NCBI GenBank assembly: GCA_030054095.1
Contig: JASGCO010000002.1
Location: 1-64,000, forward strand
Length of the DNA: 64,000 nt
Reading direction: 5' to 3'
Source of the DNA: Sediminibacterium sp.
Lineage (GTDB): Bacteria > Bacteroidota > Bacteroidia > B-17B0 > Aurantibacillaceae
The translations under genes and the position numbers were made by a program. Positions 8,728 to 19,272 of the stretch are shown here, piece by piece (positions within the stretch are counted from its first letter, which is position 1; each line of letters begins with the position of its first letter). The notes below the pieces were generated by a model. The model was not told the DNA's origin, searched no databases, and saw only the letters and a program-made list of their open reading frames with translations.

Positions 8728-9597
8728 ATGCAAGTGTTTAGGTTCACTATTATACTCCTTTTAGCCCTGATCATTTCAGGTAAAACAAAAGCGCAGGACA
8801 TCATCTATACAACTGATGCCCGGAAAATCAATGCCCTTGTTTCGGAAATTAACGAGCAAACCATTTACTTTACACACGCCGCAACGCGTTCAAAAGATAG
8901 CATTTCTATTACATCGGTCTATCTTATCCATTACGCCAATGGATCCACTCAATCCTTCTCTGAACTGGAAGAGAATACCAGTAACACAAAAAAAGAAAAA
9001 ACAGCTTTTATATCCAAAACACCTTACCGCGTTTGCTGGAACGGTCTGGCGTTGTACAATTCCGATTTTTCCATAATGCTCGAACGGCATCTCAGAACAT
9101 CGGAATACAGCCTTGGTGTTCTGGCAGCATACAATCTCAACAAATCCGTAAGCTGGCCCAATTTATGGCTGGCGCCACTTCCAGACGCTAAAAAACAATT
9201 TGATGCAGGCGCGTACATATTGGTTCGTCCCGGCGGGCTAGACCCCAAACAACGCTACTCCCTGTTTGCCGGAGCCATGTTAAAATATACGTTCTTCACT
9301 TTCAAAAAAGAAATAACGGATACCGTTTACATAAATGGCACCAAAAATATCACCTCCCAGTTCGCAAAAACGGATGGCTCTCAACTGGCCGCCATGATCA
9401 TAACCGGTTACGATGTACAACTAAGCCCATCCTGCTTTTTCAGAGGATTGCTGGGTATTGGTGGTTTCCGTCTTAAAGGAGATTATCACAAAACATTTAA
9501 TAACGCGTTCAGCAATGGACGTAGTGTTGAAGATAAAAGCAATATTAATTTTCTACCTAAACTTTATCTGGGAGTTTGTATCGGATGGCAGCTTTGA
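8728..9597 (+). CDS. Secreted/outer-membrane hypothetical protein
   Basis: A 289-residue protein with a clear signal peptide (hydrophobic core IILLLALIISG, cleavage likely after KTKAQ). The first part of the mature region (about 24-80) resembles the short beta domain that begins many Bacteroidota envelope proteins (DIIYTTDARKINALVSEI). The rest is rich in alternating aromatic and glycine segments that suggest an outer-membrane beta-barrel. No enzyme motif is seen. The next gene begins inside its 3' end (13-nt overlap) and has the same architecture, so the pair forms an operon of related envelope proteins. Function unknown. Confidence 0.7.
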   Translation: MQVFRFTIILLLALIISGKTKAQDIIYTTDARKINALVSEINEQTIYFTHAATRSKDSISITSVYLIHYANGSTQSFSELEENTSNTKKEKTAFISKTPYRVCWNGLALYNSDFSIMLERHLRTSEYSLGVLAAYNLNKSVSWPNLWLAPLPDAKKQFDAGAYILVRPGGLDPKQRYSLFAGAMLKYTFFTFKKEITDTVYINGTKNITSQFAKTDGSQLAAMIITGYDVQLSPSCFFRGLLGIGGFRLKGDYHKTFNNAFSNGRSVEDKSNINFLPKLYLGVCIGWQL

Positions 9598-10424
9598 GAA
9601 CATATCTTATTATTTGTTTTTCACTTTTGGGTTCCTGCCTCCTCAACGCTCAGGATAAAATTATTTTCAGGAACGGGAAAGTCAGTCATGGCAAAATCAT
9701 CACTCTTTCAGAAAAATACCTTATTTACACAGATACAGCCAATCCACTCCGTACAATTCAGAAGGATCTGTCAACCATAGCCCTGATTGAAAAAGCGGAC
9801 AGCAATATTTTCCTTTTTAGTGACAACAGTTTAAAACCGAGAAAACAATGGGAAAATGAGCCCGACAGTACCATGGAACGCTGGCGTAACACAGAGGCAA
9901 ACTTAGGAAATAATCTAGTTGGCCTTCAACCATTCAACTGGATTTGGGGTCGGATCACCATAAATTACGAAAGACTGATACTGGATAAACGAATAGGACT
10001 CATGCTACCGCTTTCTCTTACATTCGATCCTTACCCTAAAAGCAATAGTATCATACAACAAAGCGCGTTCCGAAATAATCTCCGCAATTCTACTAATTGG
10101 ATTTATGGGGCTGACATCAACTTTTATTTTACAAGCCGTCCGTTTCAAAAATTTTTTGTGGGCCCGCGCTTCAGATATGGTACTGATATTTTAACAGGTG
10201 TTAGCGGCTCTACATTTCAATTCCAATTCGGATGGATGAAAGGATCTAAAAAACAAAGACTCATGCATCATACCTCAATGGGTTTCGGTATTCTTAAAAC
10301 GGTTAATACCATCAGTTTAAATGACCATTTCTTTTCCTGGTTCAGTGTTAACTACCGGATCAGCTGGCGTACCGGAAAAGGAAATCCTGTTTCTAAAGTT
10401 AAAACAGCATACCGGCAGCCTTGA
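9585..10424 (+). CDS. Secreted/outer-membrane hypothetical protein, second of pair
   Basis: A 279-residue protein starting at ATG 9585, which opens into a signal peptide (LRTYLIICFSLLGSCLLNAQ). After cleavage comes a small beta domain (DKIIFRNGKVSHGKIITLSE) similar in style to the N-terminus of the preceding protein, then a region with aromatic beta strands typical of outer-membrane barrels. No catalytic motif is visible. It overlaps the previous gene by 13 nt and its 3' end overlaps the convergent deaminase gene by 26 nt. Confidence 0.7.
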   Translation: MAALRTYLIICFSLLGSCLLNAQDKIIFRNGKVSHGKIITLSEKYLIYTDTANPLRTIQKDLSTIALIEKADSNIFLFSDNSLKPRKQWENEPDSTMERWRNTEANLGNNLVGLQPFNWIWGRITINYERLILDKRIGLMLPLSLTFDPYPKSNSIIQQSAFRNNLRNSTNWIYGADINFYFTSRPFQKFFVGPRFRYGTDILTGVSGSTFQFQFGWMKGSKKQRLMHHTSMGFGILKTVNTISLNDHFFSWFSVNYRISWRTGKGNPVSKVKTAYRQP

Positions 10425-11310
10425 GCCGGGCCTCGTATCCCGCATTTCCCTGAGTCCCGCCCGTATGTACCATCAACAGTTTACGATCCGGTAAAAGTCT
10501 CCCCTTTTTATAAAGATCATCAATAGCAAAAAGAACTTTAACAGTATAAACATAATCTAAAGGCAATTCACATTTGTCCTCAATATCCCTTTTAAATGCC
10601 AGTAGCTCAGATGTTGACCGGGCATACCCACCAAAATGATACGTATCCAGAATCGTTGATTTATCCAGTATGTTTCCGCCAACACCAATGGGTGAAAAAG
10701 CATAGGACTTACCGTAACGATTTACCGATTCCAGCAAATGATTCTCCCCCTTTAATACAGATATGCCAATGGCAATTTGTTGCTTTTGAAGCGAAGCCAG
10801 TAGTCCGGTAAATGTAGCCGCTGTACCACAAGCACAAAACACATAACCATACACTGTACTTACACCGTTCAGGATTTCTGTGCATCCCCTGATCCCTTCG
10901 GCATTACTACCACCCTCGGGCACTACGCGCACCTTAGGATACATATTAATCAGTTCACGAATCCGCGTGCTATTCTCCTTTTCCTTATAATCGGAACGGC
11001 TTACAAAATGCAAAATCATTCCTTTACTTCTGGCAAACTGCAGGGTAGGAGAATCATGTTCTGCGGAATCTTCCCCCCTTATAATAGCCACCGCGCGTAT
11101 TTCCTTCTCATAACAGTAGGCGGCTGTAGAATAAATATGATTCGAATGTGCCCCGCCGAAAGTCAGCACAACAGTATCGTTATCGTCAGGTAAATTATAC
11201 TTCAGCTTATAATACTTATTACCGCCATATAGCGGATGAATCAGATCCAATCGTAAAACCGATAGATCCAATCCTGAAGGAAGCACTATATTCTGAACCC
11301 CATTGTACAT
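10399..11310 (-). CDS. PLP-dependent ACC deaminase / D-cysteine desulfhydrase family protein
   Basis: A 303-residue fold-type II PLP enzyme. I choose the ATG at 11310 (MYNGVQNIVLPSGLDL); a 33-residue extension from an upstream codon has no family similarity and would run into the divergent promoter. The Schiff-base lysine is Lys32 in YGGNKYYKLK. FGGAHSNH is the substrate-carboxylate loop (compare GGxxSNH in the family) and CGTAATFTG the phosphate-binding loop. Family members deaminate 1-aminocyclopropane-1-carboxylate or desulfhydrate D-cysteine. In non-plant-associated Bacteroidota, D-cysteine or a related D-amino acid is the more likely substrate. The two activities cannot be separated from sequence alone. 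Confidence 0.82.
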   Translation of the reverse strand: MYNGVQNIVLPSGLDLSVLRLDLIHPLYGGNKYYKLKYNLPDDNDTVVLTFGGAHSNHIYSTAAYCYEKEIRAVAIIRGEDSAEHDSPTLQFARSKGMILHFVSRSDYKEKENSTRIRELINMYPKVRVVPEGGSNAEGIRGCTEILNGVSTVYGYVFCACGTAATFTGLLASLQKQQIAIGISVLKGENHLLESVNRYGKSYAFSPIGVGGNILDKSTILDTYHFGGYARSTSELLAFKRDIEDKCELPLDYVYTVKVLFAIDDLYKKGRLLPDRKLLMVHTGGTQGNAGYEARLKAAGMLF

Positions 11311-11379
11311 GCAAATACGAACTGGTAAAACAAGTTTAAAGTCTGTTAAAGTTAAATAAGATTCGTAACCGAAAAGATA

Positions 11380-11387
11380 TATTTTTG
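11380..11387 (+). promoter_or_regulatory. Putative -7 promoter box TATTTTTG for the sensor kinase
   Basis: TATTTTTG matches TAnnTTTG and lies 5 nt before the ATG at 11393. The -33 region has no perfect TTTG. The position is like other start-proximal boxes in this window. Confidence 0.35.
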
Positions 11388-11392
11388 TAAAA

Positions 11393-14272
11393 ATGCGGTT
11401 GAGGAACAATATTTATGCGCTCCTGTTCTTTTACACACTACAAAGTGTAAACTTTATATTAGCGCAAAATCCGTTGCATAAAGTCCTTTCGCCTGAAACA
11501 AAATTCCCATCTGCTACAGTTTATGACATCTACCAGGATAAAGCCGGATTCATGTGGTTTGGTACCGATGCAGGATTAGTTCGTTTCGATGGTAAACACT
11601 ATCAGTTATACCCACCCGATGTGATTACTGGTAAGGCAGTCAGTAATATCCTTGAATCGGAAGGAGGTGTTATCTGGTGTCAGAATTTTTCCGGAAAATT
11701 TTATCACACCCGGAACGACAGCTTAATTTATCAACCACACATTTCACTCTACAGCAATTATGTTGTAGCGAACATCTTAAACGACACCATACTGGCCAGT
11801 CGTTCATCAAAAGGTGTTTCACTTTTTAATACACGAACAGGGCAGCAAAAAACAGTTACCCTGCCTAACACGGATTTTCTCGCCTCTGTTCAAACAAATC
11901 ATAAAGCCTACTTTTTACACAGTTATTCTGGAATCGTATCCGTAGATCATAAGGGCACTATACACACTTACAAAGCAGAGAAAACAGAAGGTTTCAATTA
12001 CTTTGTAAAGCTTAAAGATAGAATCATCGGACTTTCCAAATCCGGAAACTTCGATATGATAGCCAGTTCACCGCCACAGCGCACATCCTTAAAACCACTT
12101 CTTAAAAACAGTATTCTTCAAAATGTTATCGCGCTTCCCCGTAACAGGCTCGCACTTCTAACCACCGCCGGCTTTCACATTCTTGATCAAAATCTGAATC
12201 CCGGTATTCATTACTTTCCGGAAGATAACACTTCCTGTATTTTAGAGGACAAAGAAGGTAATCTGTGGGTTGGTACTCTTAACAGAGGGGTCATCTTTAT
12301 TCCTCACCCCGAAATCCGGTCGTTTCTGAATGACCGCTCTTTTACTGCTATTACAGAGGCAGAACCGGGGTACTTTTTTGCGGGCACTTATCACAATGAA
12401 ATACTGAAAATAACTTACAAAGACTACAAGCCCCAGCGCATAGCCAGCAATACAGAAATTCATCACGTTACCAGTATCTTATACAATAGCCGTCAAAAAG
12501 AACTCATGTATGGCAGTCCTTTTTTATACCGGTACCATAATGGCAAAAATCAGCTTATCTGCCGTATTTCAATCAATGAAATAAAACAACTCGACTCAAC
12601 ACATTACCTGCTATCTGAAGGGGGGTGCCTGAGCTTGTTTCCGGTCCAAAAAAATGACCACTGGTACAATTGGTCAGGCAAAAAGAATATAACGCTTGAG
12701 CAGCAACGCCTTGCTCTTGGTGGAGAATTTATAAGAGTGAAGTCTTCCGAAAAAATAAACGATAGCATTTTTTTTGCCAGTTCCAGAGGATTAATGCGCT
12801 TTTGCCACGGCTCAGAAAAAGAAATCCTATGGCATAACAAATCCCTTCTGGCTACAAAACTGAATAAAAAAGGCGATTCGCTTTTAATCGCTACGCTATC
12901 AAACGGTATTTTTCTTTACTACAAAGGTCTTCTGAAACCATTTGTTGATAGCACTAATGGCTTATTGTCTCATGACATTATTTCCTTCCATTATCACAAC
13001 GGCCTGTTATATATTTTAAGCACTAAAGGCTTCGATATTTTCTCGACCAACGGTCAGAAACAACTTTCCCTACTTCATTCTGAAAGCCTGTTAAACGCCG
13101 GTATCAAAGATTTTTTAATCCGTAACGATACTATAATCGCATTAGGTTCAAGAGGGATTATAGAAATTCCGTTAAGCGTGGCCCGCAAACCCATCATTGC
13201 GCCACGTTTGAAAATAAACAGCTTACTGGTTAACCGGGTACCCATTAAGACCAATCAGCCACTTTACTTTACCCACAATCAAAATGAAATAGAAGTAGCA
13301 TTTTCTTTACTGGATTACCGGGGTCAAAACGCTACACAAATTGTGTACAGCATAAACGGAACACCCTGGAAAGAACTGCACAACGCATCCCTGATGCTAA
13401 CGGCGCTTCAATCTGGAATATACGAAGTAAAGTTAAAAGCGATAAGTGCAAGAGGTTTAGAATCAACCGAAGCAACAGTAAATTTTGAGATAGCGCCACC
13501 TGTCTATAAAACCTGGTGGTTCCTCTCCCTCAGTATTATTATTATACTGACAATACTACTGCTTCTTTTCAGGTATCGTTTGAAAACTGTTGAACGAAAA
13601 ACAATCCTGCTAAGTGAAAAAGCTGAACTCGAGAAAGCACTTCATCAATCCACACTGGCCAGCATAAAATCGCAGATGAATCCACATTTTATTTTTAATG
13701 CCCTTAACACTATTCAATCCTATATCTACTTAAATGACAAGAAAAGCGCGGCCGATTACCTTGTCCAGTTCAGTGAACTAACCCGCCATATACTTGAAAT
13801 GAGTAACAAGGAAAAAGTCAGTTTACACGAAGAACTTAAAGCCCTAAAACTTTATCTCGATCTTGAAAAAATGAGATTTGAAGACGACTTTAATTATCAG
13901 ATTAGTAAACATGATGTGGAAACCGAAACCATTTATGTTCCTTCCATGCTTATTCAACCATACGTGGAAAATGCCATCAAACATGGGTTGTTACATAAAA
14001 AAGGAATCAAATTACTAAAACTGGACTTTGAATTAAAAAACAACAACCTTATCGTTTCCATCGAAGATAATGGTATTGGCATAGAAGCCTCTAAAAAACT
14101 TAATGCATTAAAACCCAAGAAACACGAATCGTTTGCTACACAGGCAAACCAAAAACGTTTCGAGATCTTGAATCAGGCCAGCTTATACAACATTGGTGTA
14201 CAAACTTCAAATATTGAAAATCACATGAAGCAATGTATTGGTACCCGGGTCGTATTATCTATTCCGGTATAA
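11393..14272 (+). CDS. Hybrid-propeller LytS-type sensor histidine kinase
   Basis: A 959-residue membrane sensor. An N-terminal signal or anchor (ALLFFYTLQSVNFILAQ) is followed by about 650 periplasmic residues with two-component propeller repeats (GFMWFGTDAGLVRFDG near residue 55, EDKEGNLWVGTLNRGV near 290) and a Y_Y_Y-like Ig domain. A single membrane helix (TWWFLSLSIIIILTILLLLF) at about 705-725 leads into a coiled coil. The cytoplasmic part is a His_kinase (PF06580) domain with the phosphoacceptor His765 in SQMNPHFIFNALN and a HATPase with PYVENAIKHG and DNGIGI. The cognate LytTR regulator starts 290 nt downstream. The large propeller suggests a saccharide or other extracellular ligand, but none can be named. 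Confidence 0.9.
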   Translation: MRLRNNIYALLFFYTLQSVNFILAQNPLHKVLSPETKFPSATVYDIYQDKAGFMWFGTDAGLVRFDGKHYQLYPPDVITGKAVSNILESEGGVIWCQNFSGKFYHTRNDSLIYQPHISLYSNYVVANILNDTILASRSSKGVSLFNTRTGQQKTVTLPNTDFLASVQTNHKAYFLHSYSGIVSVDHKGTIHTYKAEKTEGFNYFVKLKDRIIGLSKSGNFDMIASSPPQRTSLKPLLKNSILQNVIALPRNRLALLTTAGFHILDQNLNPGIHYFPEDNTSCILEDKEGNLWVGTLNRGVIFIPHPEIRSFLNDRSFTAITEAEPGYFFAGTYHNEILKITYKDYKPQRIASNTEIHHVTSILYNSRQKELMYGSPFLYRYHNGKNQLICRISINEIKQLDSTHYLLSEGGCLSLFPVQKNDHWYNWSGKKNITLEQQRLALGGEFIRVKSSEKINDSIFFASSRGLMRFCHGSEKEILWHNKSLLATKLNKKGDSLLIATLSNGIFLYYKGLLKPFVDSTNGLLSHDIISFHYHNGLLYILSTKGFDIFSTNGQKQLSLLHSESLLNAGIKDFLIRNDTIIALGSRGIIEIPLSVARKPIIAPRLKINSLLVNRVPIKTNQPLYFTHNQNEIEVAFSLLDYRGQNATQIVYSINGTPWKELHNASLMLTALQSGIYEVKLKAISARGLESTEATVNFEIAPPVYKTWWFLSLSIIIILTILLLLFRYRLKTVERKTILLSEKAELEKALHQSTLASIKSQMNPHFIFNALNTIQSYIYLNDKKSAADYLVQFSELTRHILEMSNKEKVSLHEELKALKLYLDLEKMRFEDDFNYQISKHDVETETIYVPSMLIQPYVENAIKHGLLHKKGIKLLKLDFELKNNNLIVSIEDNGIGIEASKKLNALKPKKHESFATQANQKRFEILNQASLYNIGVQTSNIENHMKQCIGTRVVLSIPV

Positions 14273-14561
14273 AAAGCCATTCATACCCACTATACATAAA
14301 AGGTACAATTTATCACTAAAACAGAACTATACCAATTCCGGCTACAGAATAATCTAGTAACAGGCATATTTTTCAGTATCCGAGGCGAAAAAACAGGCAT
14401 AACCGTAGCTATAGCACGTATTTTCAACAAAGAAGAATGGGAAATTTCCGGTCAGGATCAGACTATTTTGCAGCTGGATTTGGTATTACGTGGTAAAATA
14501 GCCATAGCCTTTGGTAAAACCAGTCAGATAAACGACTCGATTAAATTGTACATTTGTTAAT
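14273..14561 (+). other. Gap between sensor kinase and regulator; no confident gene
   Basis: No terminator hairpin is obvious. A frame from 14300 to 14560 is open for 86 codons and reads protein-like near its end (EEWEISGQDQTILQLDLVL), but it contains no ATG, GTG or TTG near its beginning. A TACATTTG box at 14549-14556 fits TAnnTTTG just before the regulator start. The region may be a leader or a decayed coding remnant. Confidence 0.3.
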
Positions 14562-15290
14562 ATGAAGGCCATTATCATCGAAGATGAAAAAAAATCCAGA
14601 CAACTGCTTAGGGTGCTTCTGAATGAACATTGTCCGCAGATTGACGTAGTGGAGGATTGCGAAGATCTTCCTACGGGTGTTAAGGCTATACATAAACACA
14701 AACCCGATCTGGTGTTCCTCGATATTGAACTCCCCGGCCTGAGTGGTTTACAGCTCCTTGATTTTATTAATGAAGAAGAAATTACTTTCTCTATCATTTT
14801 TGTAACCGCCTATAACGACTATGCGATACAGGCATTTAAACTCTCCGCGATAGATTACCTTCTTAAGCCGGTAAATCCGGTTTTACTGACAGAGGCGGTG
14901 GCCCGTTATGAAAAAATAAACACACGAAAACTTCAGCAACTGGCGATATTAAAATCGAACCTAAGCAGTCACGAAGAAAAGAAAATAGCGATTCCCAACA
15001 GGGACACCGTGCATTATATTAAACCCCGTGATATACTTTACGTAAGAGGCGAAGGGGCTTATTCTACCTTTTATATGAATACCGGTGAAAAATACATGTT
15101 AAGCCGCAACCTTAAATACGTGGAAGAAATGATTCCTGCCTTCCCTTACCTTAAACGTTGCCATAAGTCGTATATTATAAATAAGCACTATATCACCTCC
15201 TTCTCACGTCAAAACTACACGTTAACATTACAAAACGGAGAAGAAATTCCCGTTTCAGGAGAAAGAATTCAGGATATCGTTACCTCCTGA
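14562..15290 (+). CDS. LytTR-family response regulator
   Basis: A 242-residue regulator. The receiver domain (1-120) has acidic residues Glu7 and Asp8 (IIEDEKKS), phosphoacceptor Asp54 in VFLDIELPG, Thr in VTAYND and Lys in YLLKPV. The C-terminal LytTR DNA-binding domain (about 140-242) includes YVRGEGAYSTFYM and the conserved RCHKSYIIN helix-strand. It lies 290 nt after the LytS-type kinase on the same strand and is its obvious partner. LytTR regulators bind paired direct repeats upstream of targets; none was identified here. Confidence 0.92.
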   Translation: MKAIIIEDEKKSRQLLRVLLNEHCPQIDVVEDCEDLPTGVKAIHKHKPDLVFLDIELPGLSGLQLLDFINEEEITFSIIFVTAYNDYAIQAFKLSAIDYLLKPVNPVLLTEAVARYEKINTRKLQQLAILKSNLSSHEEKKIAIPNRDTVHYIKPRDILYVRGEGAYSTFYMNTGEKYMLSRNLKYVEEMIPAFPYLKRCHKSYIINKHYITSFSRQNYTLTLQNGEEIPVSGERIQDIVTS

Positions 15291-15310
15291 AAACTATAGC
15301 ATTCAGAAAT

Positions 15311-15547
15311 TTAATTCTTATCGTTACTGATTACGGCAGGTCGCCACATAATAGAAACTATAATCGTAACAAATCCGGCAAGGCACACAATTGGTGCTAA
15401 GGTAATACGTCTGAAATCAAAAATCGCCGGATTAAACACCTCCGGATCCTCACTGCCTCCACCCATCATTAAAATGTACCCTAAAGCAATAAGGGCTATT
15501 CCAGCTAAAAACAAGATATAGTTTTTTTTGGCAAATGGCGATTTCAT
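15311..15547 (-). CDS. DUF3098 small membrane protein
   Basis: A 78-residue protein with two membrane helices (about 9-27 and 47-66) separated by a loop carrying MMGGGSEDPEVFNPAIF and FRRITLAPI, a combination typical of the DUF3098 family restricted to Bacteroidota. The short N-terminus (MKSPFAKKNY) also fits. Function is unknown; in many genomes members lie near division and cell-envelope genes. Here it stands alone, convergent with the LytTR regulator and divergent from gmd. Confidence 0.85.
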   Translation of the reverse strand: MKSPFAKKNYILFLAGIALIALGYILMMGGGSEDPEVFNPAIFDFRRITLAPIVCLAGFVTIIVSIMWRPAVISNDKN

Positions 15548-15654
15548 ATTTACAGGTGTAAATCACAAATATACTGTTTTTTAGCTGTATTCGGAAACCT
15601 TATTTATCCCCCAATTCCATTAAATTTTCTTAATATTGTTATTTATTCCAAATT

Positions 15655-16743
15655 ATGTCAAAAGTTGCTTTAATTACCGGCGTCACAGGTCAGGATGGGG
15701 CCTATCTGGCCGAATTACTATTATCCAAAGGTTACATAGTACACGGAGTTAAACGCAGGAGTTCCCTGTTTAATACAGACCGTATCGATCACCTTTACCA
15801 GGACCGCCACGAAAATAATGTAAATTTTAAGTTGCACTATGGCGATTTAACAGATAGCACCAATCTTATTCGTATCATTCAGGAAGTGCAACCAGATGAG
15901 ATTTATAATCTGGCAGCCCAATCGCACGTAAAAGTGAGTTTTGAAACACCGGAATACACGGCAAATTCAGATGCCTTAGGAACACTTCGCCTTCTGGAAG
16001 CCATCCGCATACTGGGATTGGAAAAGAAAACGCGCTTCTATCAGGCTTCTACCTCTGAACTATATGGGTTGGTTCAGGAAATTCCACAAAAAGAAACGAC
16101 TCCTTTTTACCCGCGTAGTCCATACGGTGTAGCTAAATTATATGGTTTCTGGATCACTAAAAACTACCGCGAAAGTTACGGTATGTATGCCTGTAACGGC
16201 ATTTTATTTAATCACGAAAGCCCTTTACGTGGCGAAACTTTTGTAACCCGTAAAATAACACGTGCGGTTGCTAAAATCAGCTTAGGGATGCAGGAAAAAC
16301 TATTTATGGGGAACCTTGATGCTGAACGCGACTGGGGGCATGCGCAAGACTATGTGGAAGGTATGTGGCTCATGCTTCAGCAAAATGAAGCGGATGACTA
16401 CGTTCTGGCTACCGGAATCAAAATTACCGTTCGCCGCTTCATTGAAATGGCATTTGCCGAAGTTGGTATTATTATACAATGGAAAGGCGAAGGCATTAAT
16501 GAAAAAGGAATAGATACAACAAGCGGTAAAACGCTTATCGAAATTGATCCAAAATATTTCAGACCTGCCGAAGTTGAACTTCTGGTGGGAGATGCCAGTA
16601 AAGCAAAAGCCAAACTGGGATGGAGCCCTAAACGCGATGTGGAACAACTCTGTAAAGAAATGGTAGCGGCCGATCTTGAATTATTCAAACGCGACAAATA
16701 CCTTTTGGATGGCGGACACAAAGTATTAAACTACAAGGAATAA
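15655..16743 (+). CDS. gmd: GDP-mannose 4,6-dehydratase
   Basis: A 362-residue extended SDR enzyme converting GDP-D-mannose to GDP-4-keto-6-deoxy-D-mannose in the cytoplasm. Visible hallmarks are the NADP-binding [12 protein letters not shown] near the N-terminus, the [15 protein letters not shown] segment, [10 protein letters not shown], the catalytic QASTSELYG, and YxxxK in [11 protein letters not shown]. Later come [19 protein letters not shown] and [13 protein letters not shown], all diagnostic for Gmd. Length is normal. The product is used by the GDP-fucose synthase gene 28 nt downstream, so the two make GDP-L-fucose for surface polysaccharide. Confidence 0.97.
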   Translation: MSKVALITGVTGQDGAYLAELLLSKGYIVHGVKRRSSLFNTDRIDHLYQDRHENNVNFKLHYGDLTDSTNLIRIIQEVQPDEIYNLAAQSHVKVSFETPEYTANSDALGTLRLLEAIRILGLEKKTRFYQASTSELYGLVQEIPQKETTPFYPRSPYGVAKLYGFWITKNYRESYGMYACNGILFNHESPLRGETFVTRKITRAVAKISLGMQEKLFMGNLDAERDWGHAQDYVEGMWLMLQQNEADDYVLATGIKITVRRFIEMAFAEVGIIIQWKGEGINEKGIDTTSGKTLIEIDPKYFRPAEVELLVGDASKAKAKLGWSPKRDVEQLCKEMVAADLELFKRDKYLLDGGHKVLNYKE

Positions 16744-16771
16744 CCCGTTTAAAGTTGTACCCTCTCTCTCC

Positions 16772-17713
16772 ATGAAACAAACAGACAAGATATATATAGC
16801 AGGACACCGCGGCATGGTTGGTTCAGCTATTTTAAGAAACCTACAGGAAAAAGGATTTCATAATTTTGTTTTAAAATCCTCTGCCGAATTGGATTTACGA
16901 AACCAACAAGCAGTAACTACGTTTTTTGAAACAGAAAAACCTGACTATGTGTTTCTGGCTGCCGCTAAAGTAGGTGGTATTCAGGCCAACAATACATTAA
17001 GGGCTGAGTTCTTATACGATAACCTCATGATTCAGAACAATGTGATTCATGCGGCTTACCTTCATAAAGTTAAAAAACTGATGTTTTTGGGATCATCGTG
17101 TATTTATCCCAAACTGGCCCCTCAGCCACTAAAAGAAAGTTACCTGTTAAGCGGGTACCTCGAAGAAACCAACGAGCCTTACGCCATTGCCAAAATAAGC
17201 GGCATCAAAATGTGCGAAAGTTACCGCAGGCAATATGGTTGCGATTTTATCAGTGTGATGCCTACTAATTTATATGGGCCTAATGATAATTACAATCTGA
17301 ACAATTCGCATGTTATGCCTGCTCTGATCCGTAAATTTCACGAGGCCAAAGAACAAAACGCTCCCTTTGTGGAAATGTGGGGAACCGGTACACCATTGCG
17401 TGAATTTTTACACGCGAATGACATGGCCGATGCCTGTGTATTTTTGATGCAGAACTACAGTAACGAACAACACGTTAATATTGGAACGGGGACAGACATC
17501 AGTATTAAAGACCTTGCTCTCCTCATTCAATCTGTAGTAGGTTATACCGGCGAAATAAAACACGATTTAAGTAAACCCGATGGCACTCCCCGTAAATTAA
17601 TGGATGTATCCTTACTGCATAGTCTCGGATGGAAACATAACATTGAACTAAAAGAAGGGATTGAACAAGTGTATGCTGATTTTAAACAAAAGGAAAACGT
17701 AAAAGTTTGGTAA
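16772..17713 (+). CDS. fcl: GDP-L-fucose synthase
   Basis: A 313-residue epimerase-reductase of the SDR family that turns the Gmd product into GDP-L-fucose with NADPH. Seen: Rossmann motif GHRGMVG at 11-17, AAAKVGGI, the [10 protein letters not shown] segment, catalytic Tyr-x3-Lys in [11 protein letters not shown], the [10 protein letters not shown] loop and [16 protein letters not shown]. It directly follows gmd and its stop overlaps the next gene, so the operon continues into the RemB-like gene. A fucose-binding LecB-type lectin candidate is encoded elsewhere in this window, but no link between the two is shown. Confidence 0.96.
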   Translation: MKQTDKIYIAGHRGMVGSAILRNLQEKGFHNFVLKSSAELDLRNQQAVTTFFETEKPDYVFLAAAKVGGIQANNTLRAEFLYDNLMIQNNVIHAAYLHKVKKLMFLGSSCIYPKLAPQPLKESYLLSGYLEETNEPYAIAKISGIKMCESYRRQYGCDFISVMPTNLYGPNDNYNLNNSHVMPALIRKFHEAKEQNAPFVEMWGTGTPLREFLHANDMADACVFLMQNYSNEQHVNIGTGTDISIKDLALLIQSVVGYTGEIKHDLSKPDGTPRKLMDVSLLHSLGWKHNIELKEGIEQVYADFKQKENVKVW

Positions 17714-19272
17714 AACCGCCTGCATATTTACGTTACACCGTTTTAATCACGCTACTTTTTCTGAGTATATCCCATTTCAGGGCTCAGTTTTATGGTCAGC
17801 CTGCAGACTATAGTTTCTCACTACTTACACAAAAGCAACTGGCTAGAGCTGATTCAGTTTTGCATACTGGCATACAGCCTTATATTCCCTTCTGGAATAC
17901 AAATTACCAACATGTAGCAGACACCCACCGCATCTTTAAATACATCACCCGCGATTACGCTTTAGACAAAGTCTTTTTCCAGCATCTCATAGAAATTAAA
18001 TCCAGAGATCCTTGGTTTTGTCTGCGTGTAGATCCTATACTAAATCTGGAAACAGGGAAAGATTTTGGCAACGATACATTATCTGCTGCAAGGCTTTCAG
18101 TAAACACCAGAGGATTCATAATCAGCGGAACTATTGGAAAAGATCTGTATATTGAAAGTACTTTTTCTGAATCGCAGGGCTTTTTTCCGCGTTACATTTC
18201 AGAGTTTGCAAATGCCACCAGCGTTATTCCGGGGCAGGGTCGCTGGAAAGTATTTAAAAAAACCGGTTACGACTACGCGAATGCAACCGGTATTATTTCG
18301 TGGCAAGCTTGCAAACACCTTAATATTCAGGCCGGACACGGCAAACAAAAAATAGGAGATGGCTACAGAAGTCTACTATTGAGTGACAACGCATTCAATT
18401 ACCCTTATATCCGTTTTACCCAACAGTGGTGGAAAGGACGTTTGCAATACAGCCATATATATGCGAGCTTAATGAATCTCGTTTCCGCCAGCACCAGGGT
18501 TCCCGTTAATACCGAACGGCTGTTCCAGAAAAAGGCTGCCGCGTTTCAGTACCTTAGCATCAATCCTGTAAAATATCTGAACATAGGGTTTTTTCAGGGA
18601 CTTATCTGGCGTACACCAGATGAAAGAAACCGCGTACAATTCAGTGCGGAGTATTTTAATCCGGTATTATTTACCAATTTAATTAATCTGGGGTTAAACC
18701 GTACAAATAACATGTTAATCGGATCAACCCTTAAACTTATTCCTGTCCAAAAGGTTGTACTCTATGGTCAGATTATGGCCGACGACCTTAGTAATCATCT
18801 GGGTAACGGGAATGGCTGGGGCTTTCAGGGCGGTATAAAGTATTTTGATGCCCTCACCATTAAAAACCTGTTTCTTCAGGCAGAATATAACAGTGTGTCC
18901 GGAAGTGCTTATCAAAGCCCTGTGGCAACCTCCATGCAAGACTACACCCATTACGGGCAGTATCTGGGTTTTACACCCGGAAGTGGTAACGAAGTTTTAG
19001 TAATAAGCGATTACAAGTACAAACGCCTTATTGTAAATGCCCGCTACCAACAACAATTCTTTAACGGTAATTCAACAACCCTACCATCAAGCACAACTTA
19101 CAGGGCTGCTTCGGTGGGATACCTTATTAACCCGGCTTATAACCTTAACGTGTCTGTTGGTGTGTTGTCCCGTTCCAAAACCTTCTCACTTGTTAACGGG
19201 TTTAACAGCTACACAAATTATCTTTATTTTAGTATCAGAACAAGTTTGTTTAACACCTATTACGATTTTTAA
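17707..19272 (+). CDS. RemB-like (capsule-assembly/gliding) outer-membrane protein
   Basis: A 521-residue protein with a TTG start overlapping the fcl stop by 7 nt, then a signal peptide ([19 protein letters not shown]). The mature part is rich in aromatic beta strands, includes the block [17 protein letters not shown] seen also in the paralogue two genes downstream, and ends in aromatic-Asp-Phe (YYDF), consistent with an outer-membrane barrel. The pattern resembles RemB, a Flavobacterium gliding-motility protein, and the wider Wzi-like capsule family. Its position after gmd-fcl and before a WecA-like transferase argues for a role in surface polysaccharide display. No alternative ATG start precedes the signal peptide. 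Confidence 0.75.
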   Translation: MVKPPAYLRYTVLITLLFLSISHFRAQFYGQPADYSFSLLTQKQLARADSVLHTGIQPYIPFWNTNYQHVADTHRIFKYITRDYALDKVFFQHLIEIKSRDPWFCLRVDPILNLETGKDFGNDTLSAARLSVNTRGFIISGTIGKDLYIESTFSESQGFFPRYISEFANATSVIPGQGRWKVFKKTGYDYANATGIISWQACKHLNIQAGHGKQKIGDGYRSLLLSDNAFNYPYIRFTQQWWKGRLQYSHIYASLMNLVSASTRVPVNTERLFQKKAAAFQYLSINPVKYLNIGFFQGLIWRTPDERNRVQFSAEYFNPVLFTNLINLGLNRTNNMLIGSTLKLIPVQKVVLYGQIMADDLSNHLGNGNGWGFQGGIKYFDALTIKNLFLQAEYNSVSGSAYQSPVATSMQDYTHYGQYLGFTPGSGNEVLVISDYKYKRLIVNARYQQQFFNGNSTTLPSSTTYRAASVGYLINPAYNLNVSVGVLSRSKTFSLVNGFNSYTNYLYFSIRTSLFNTYYDF

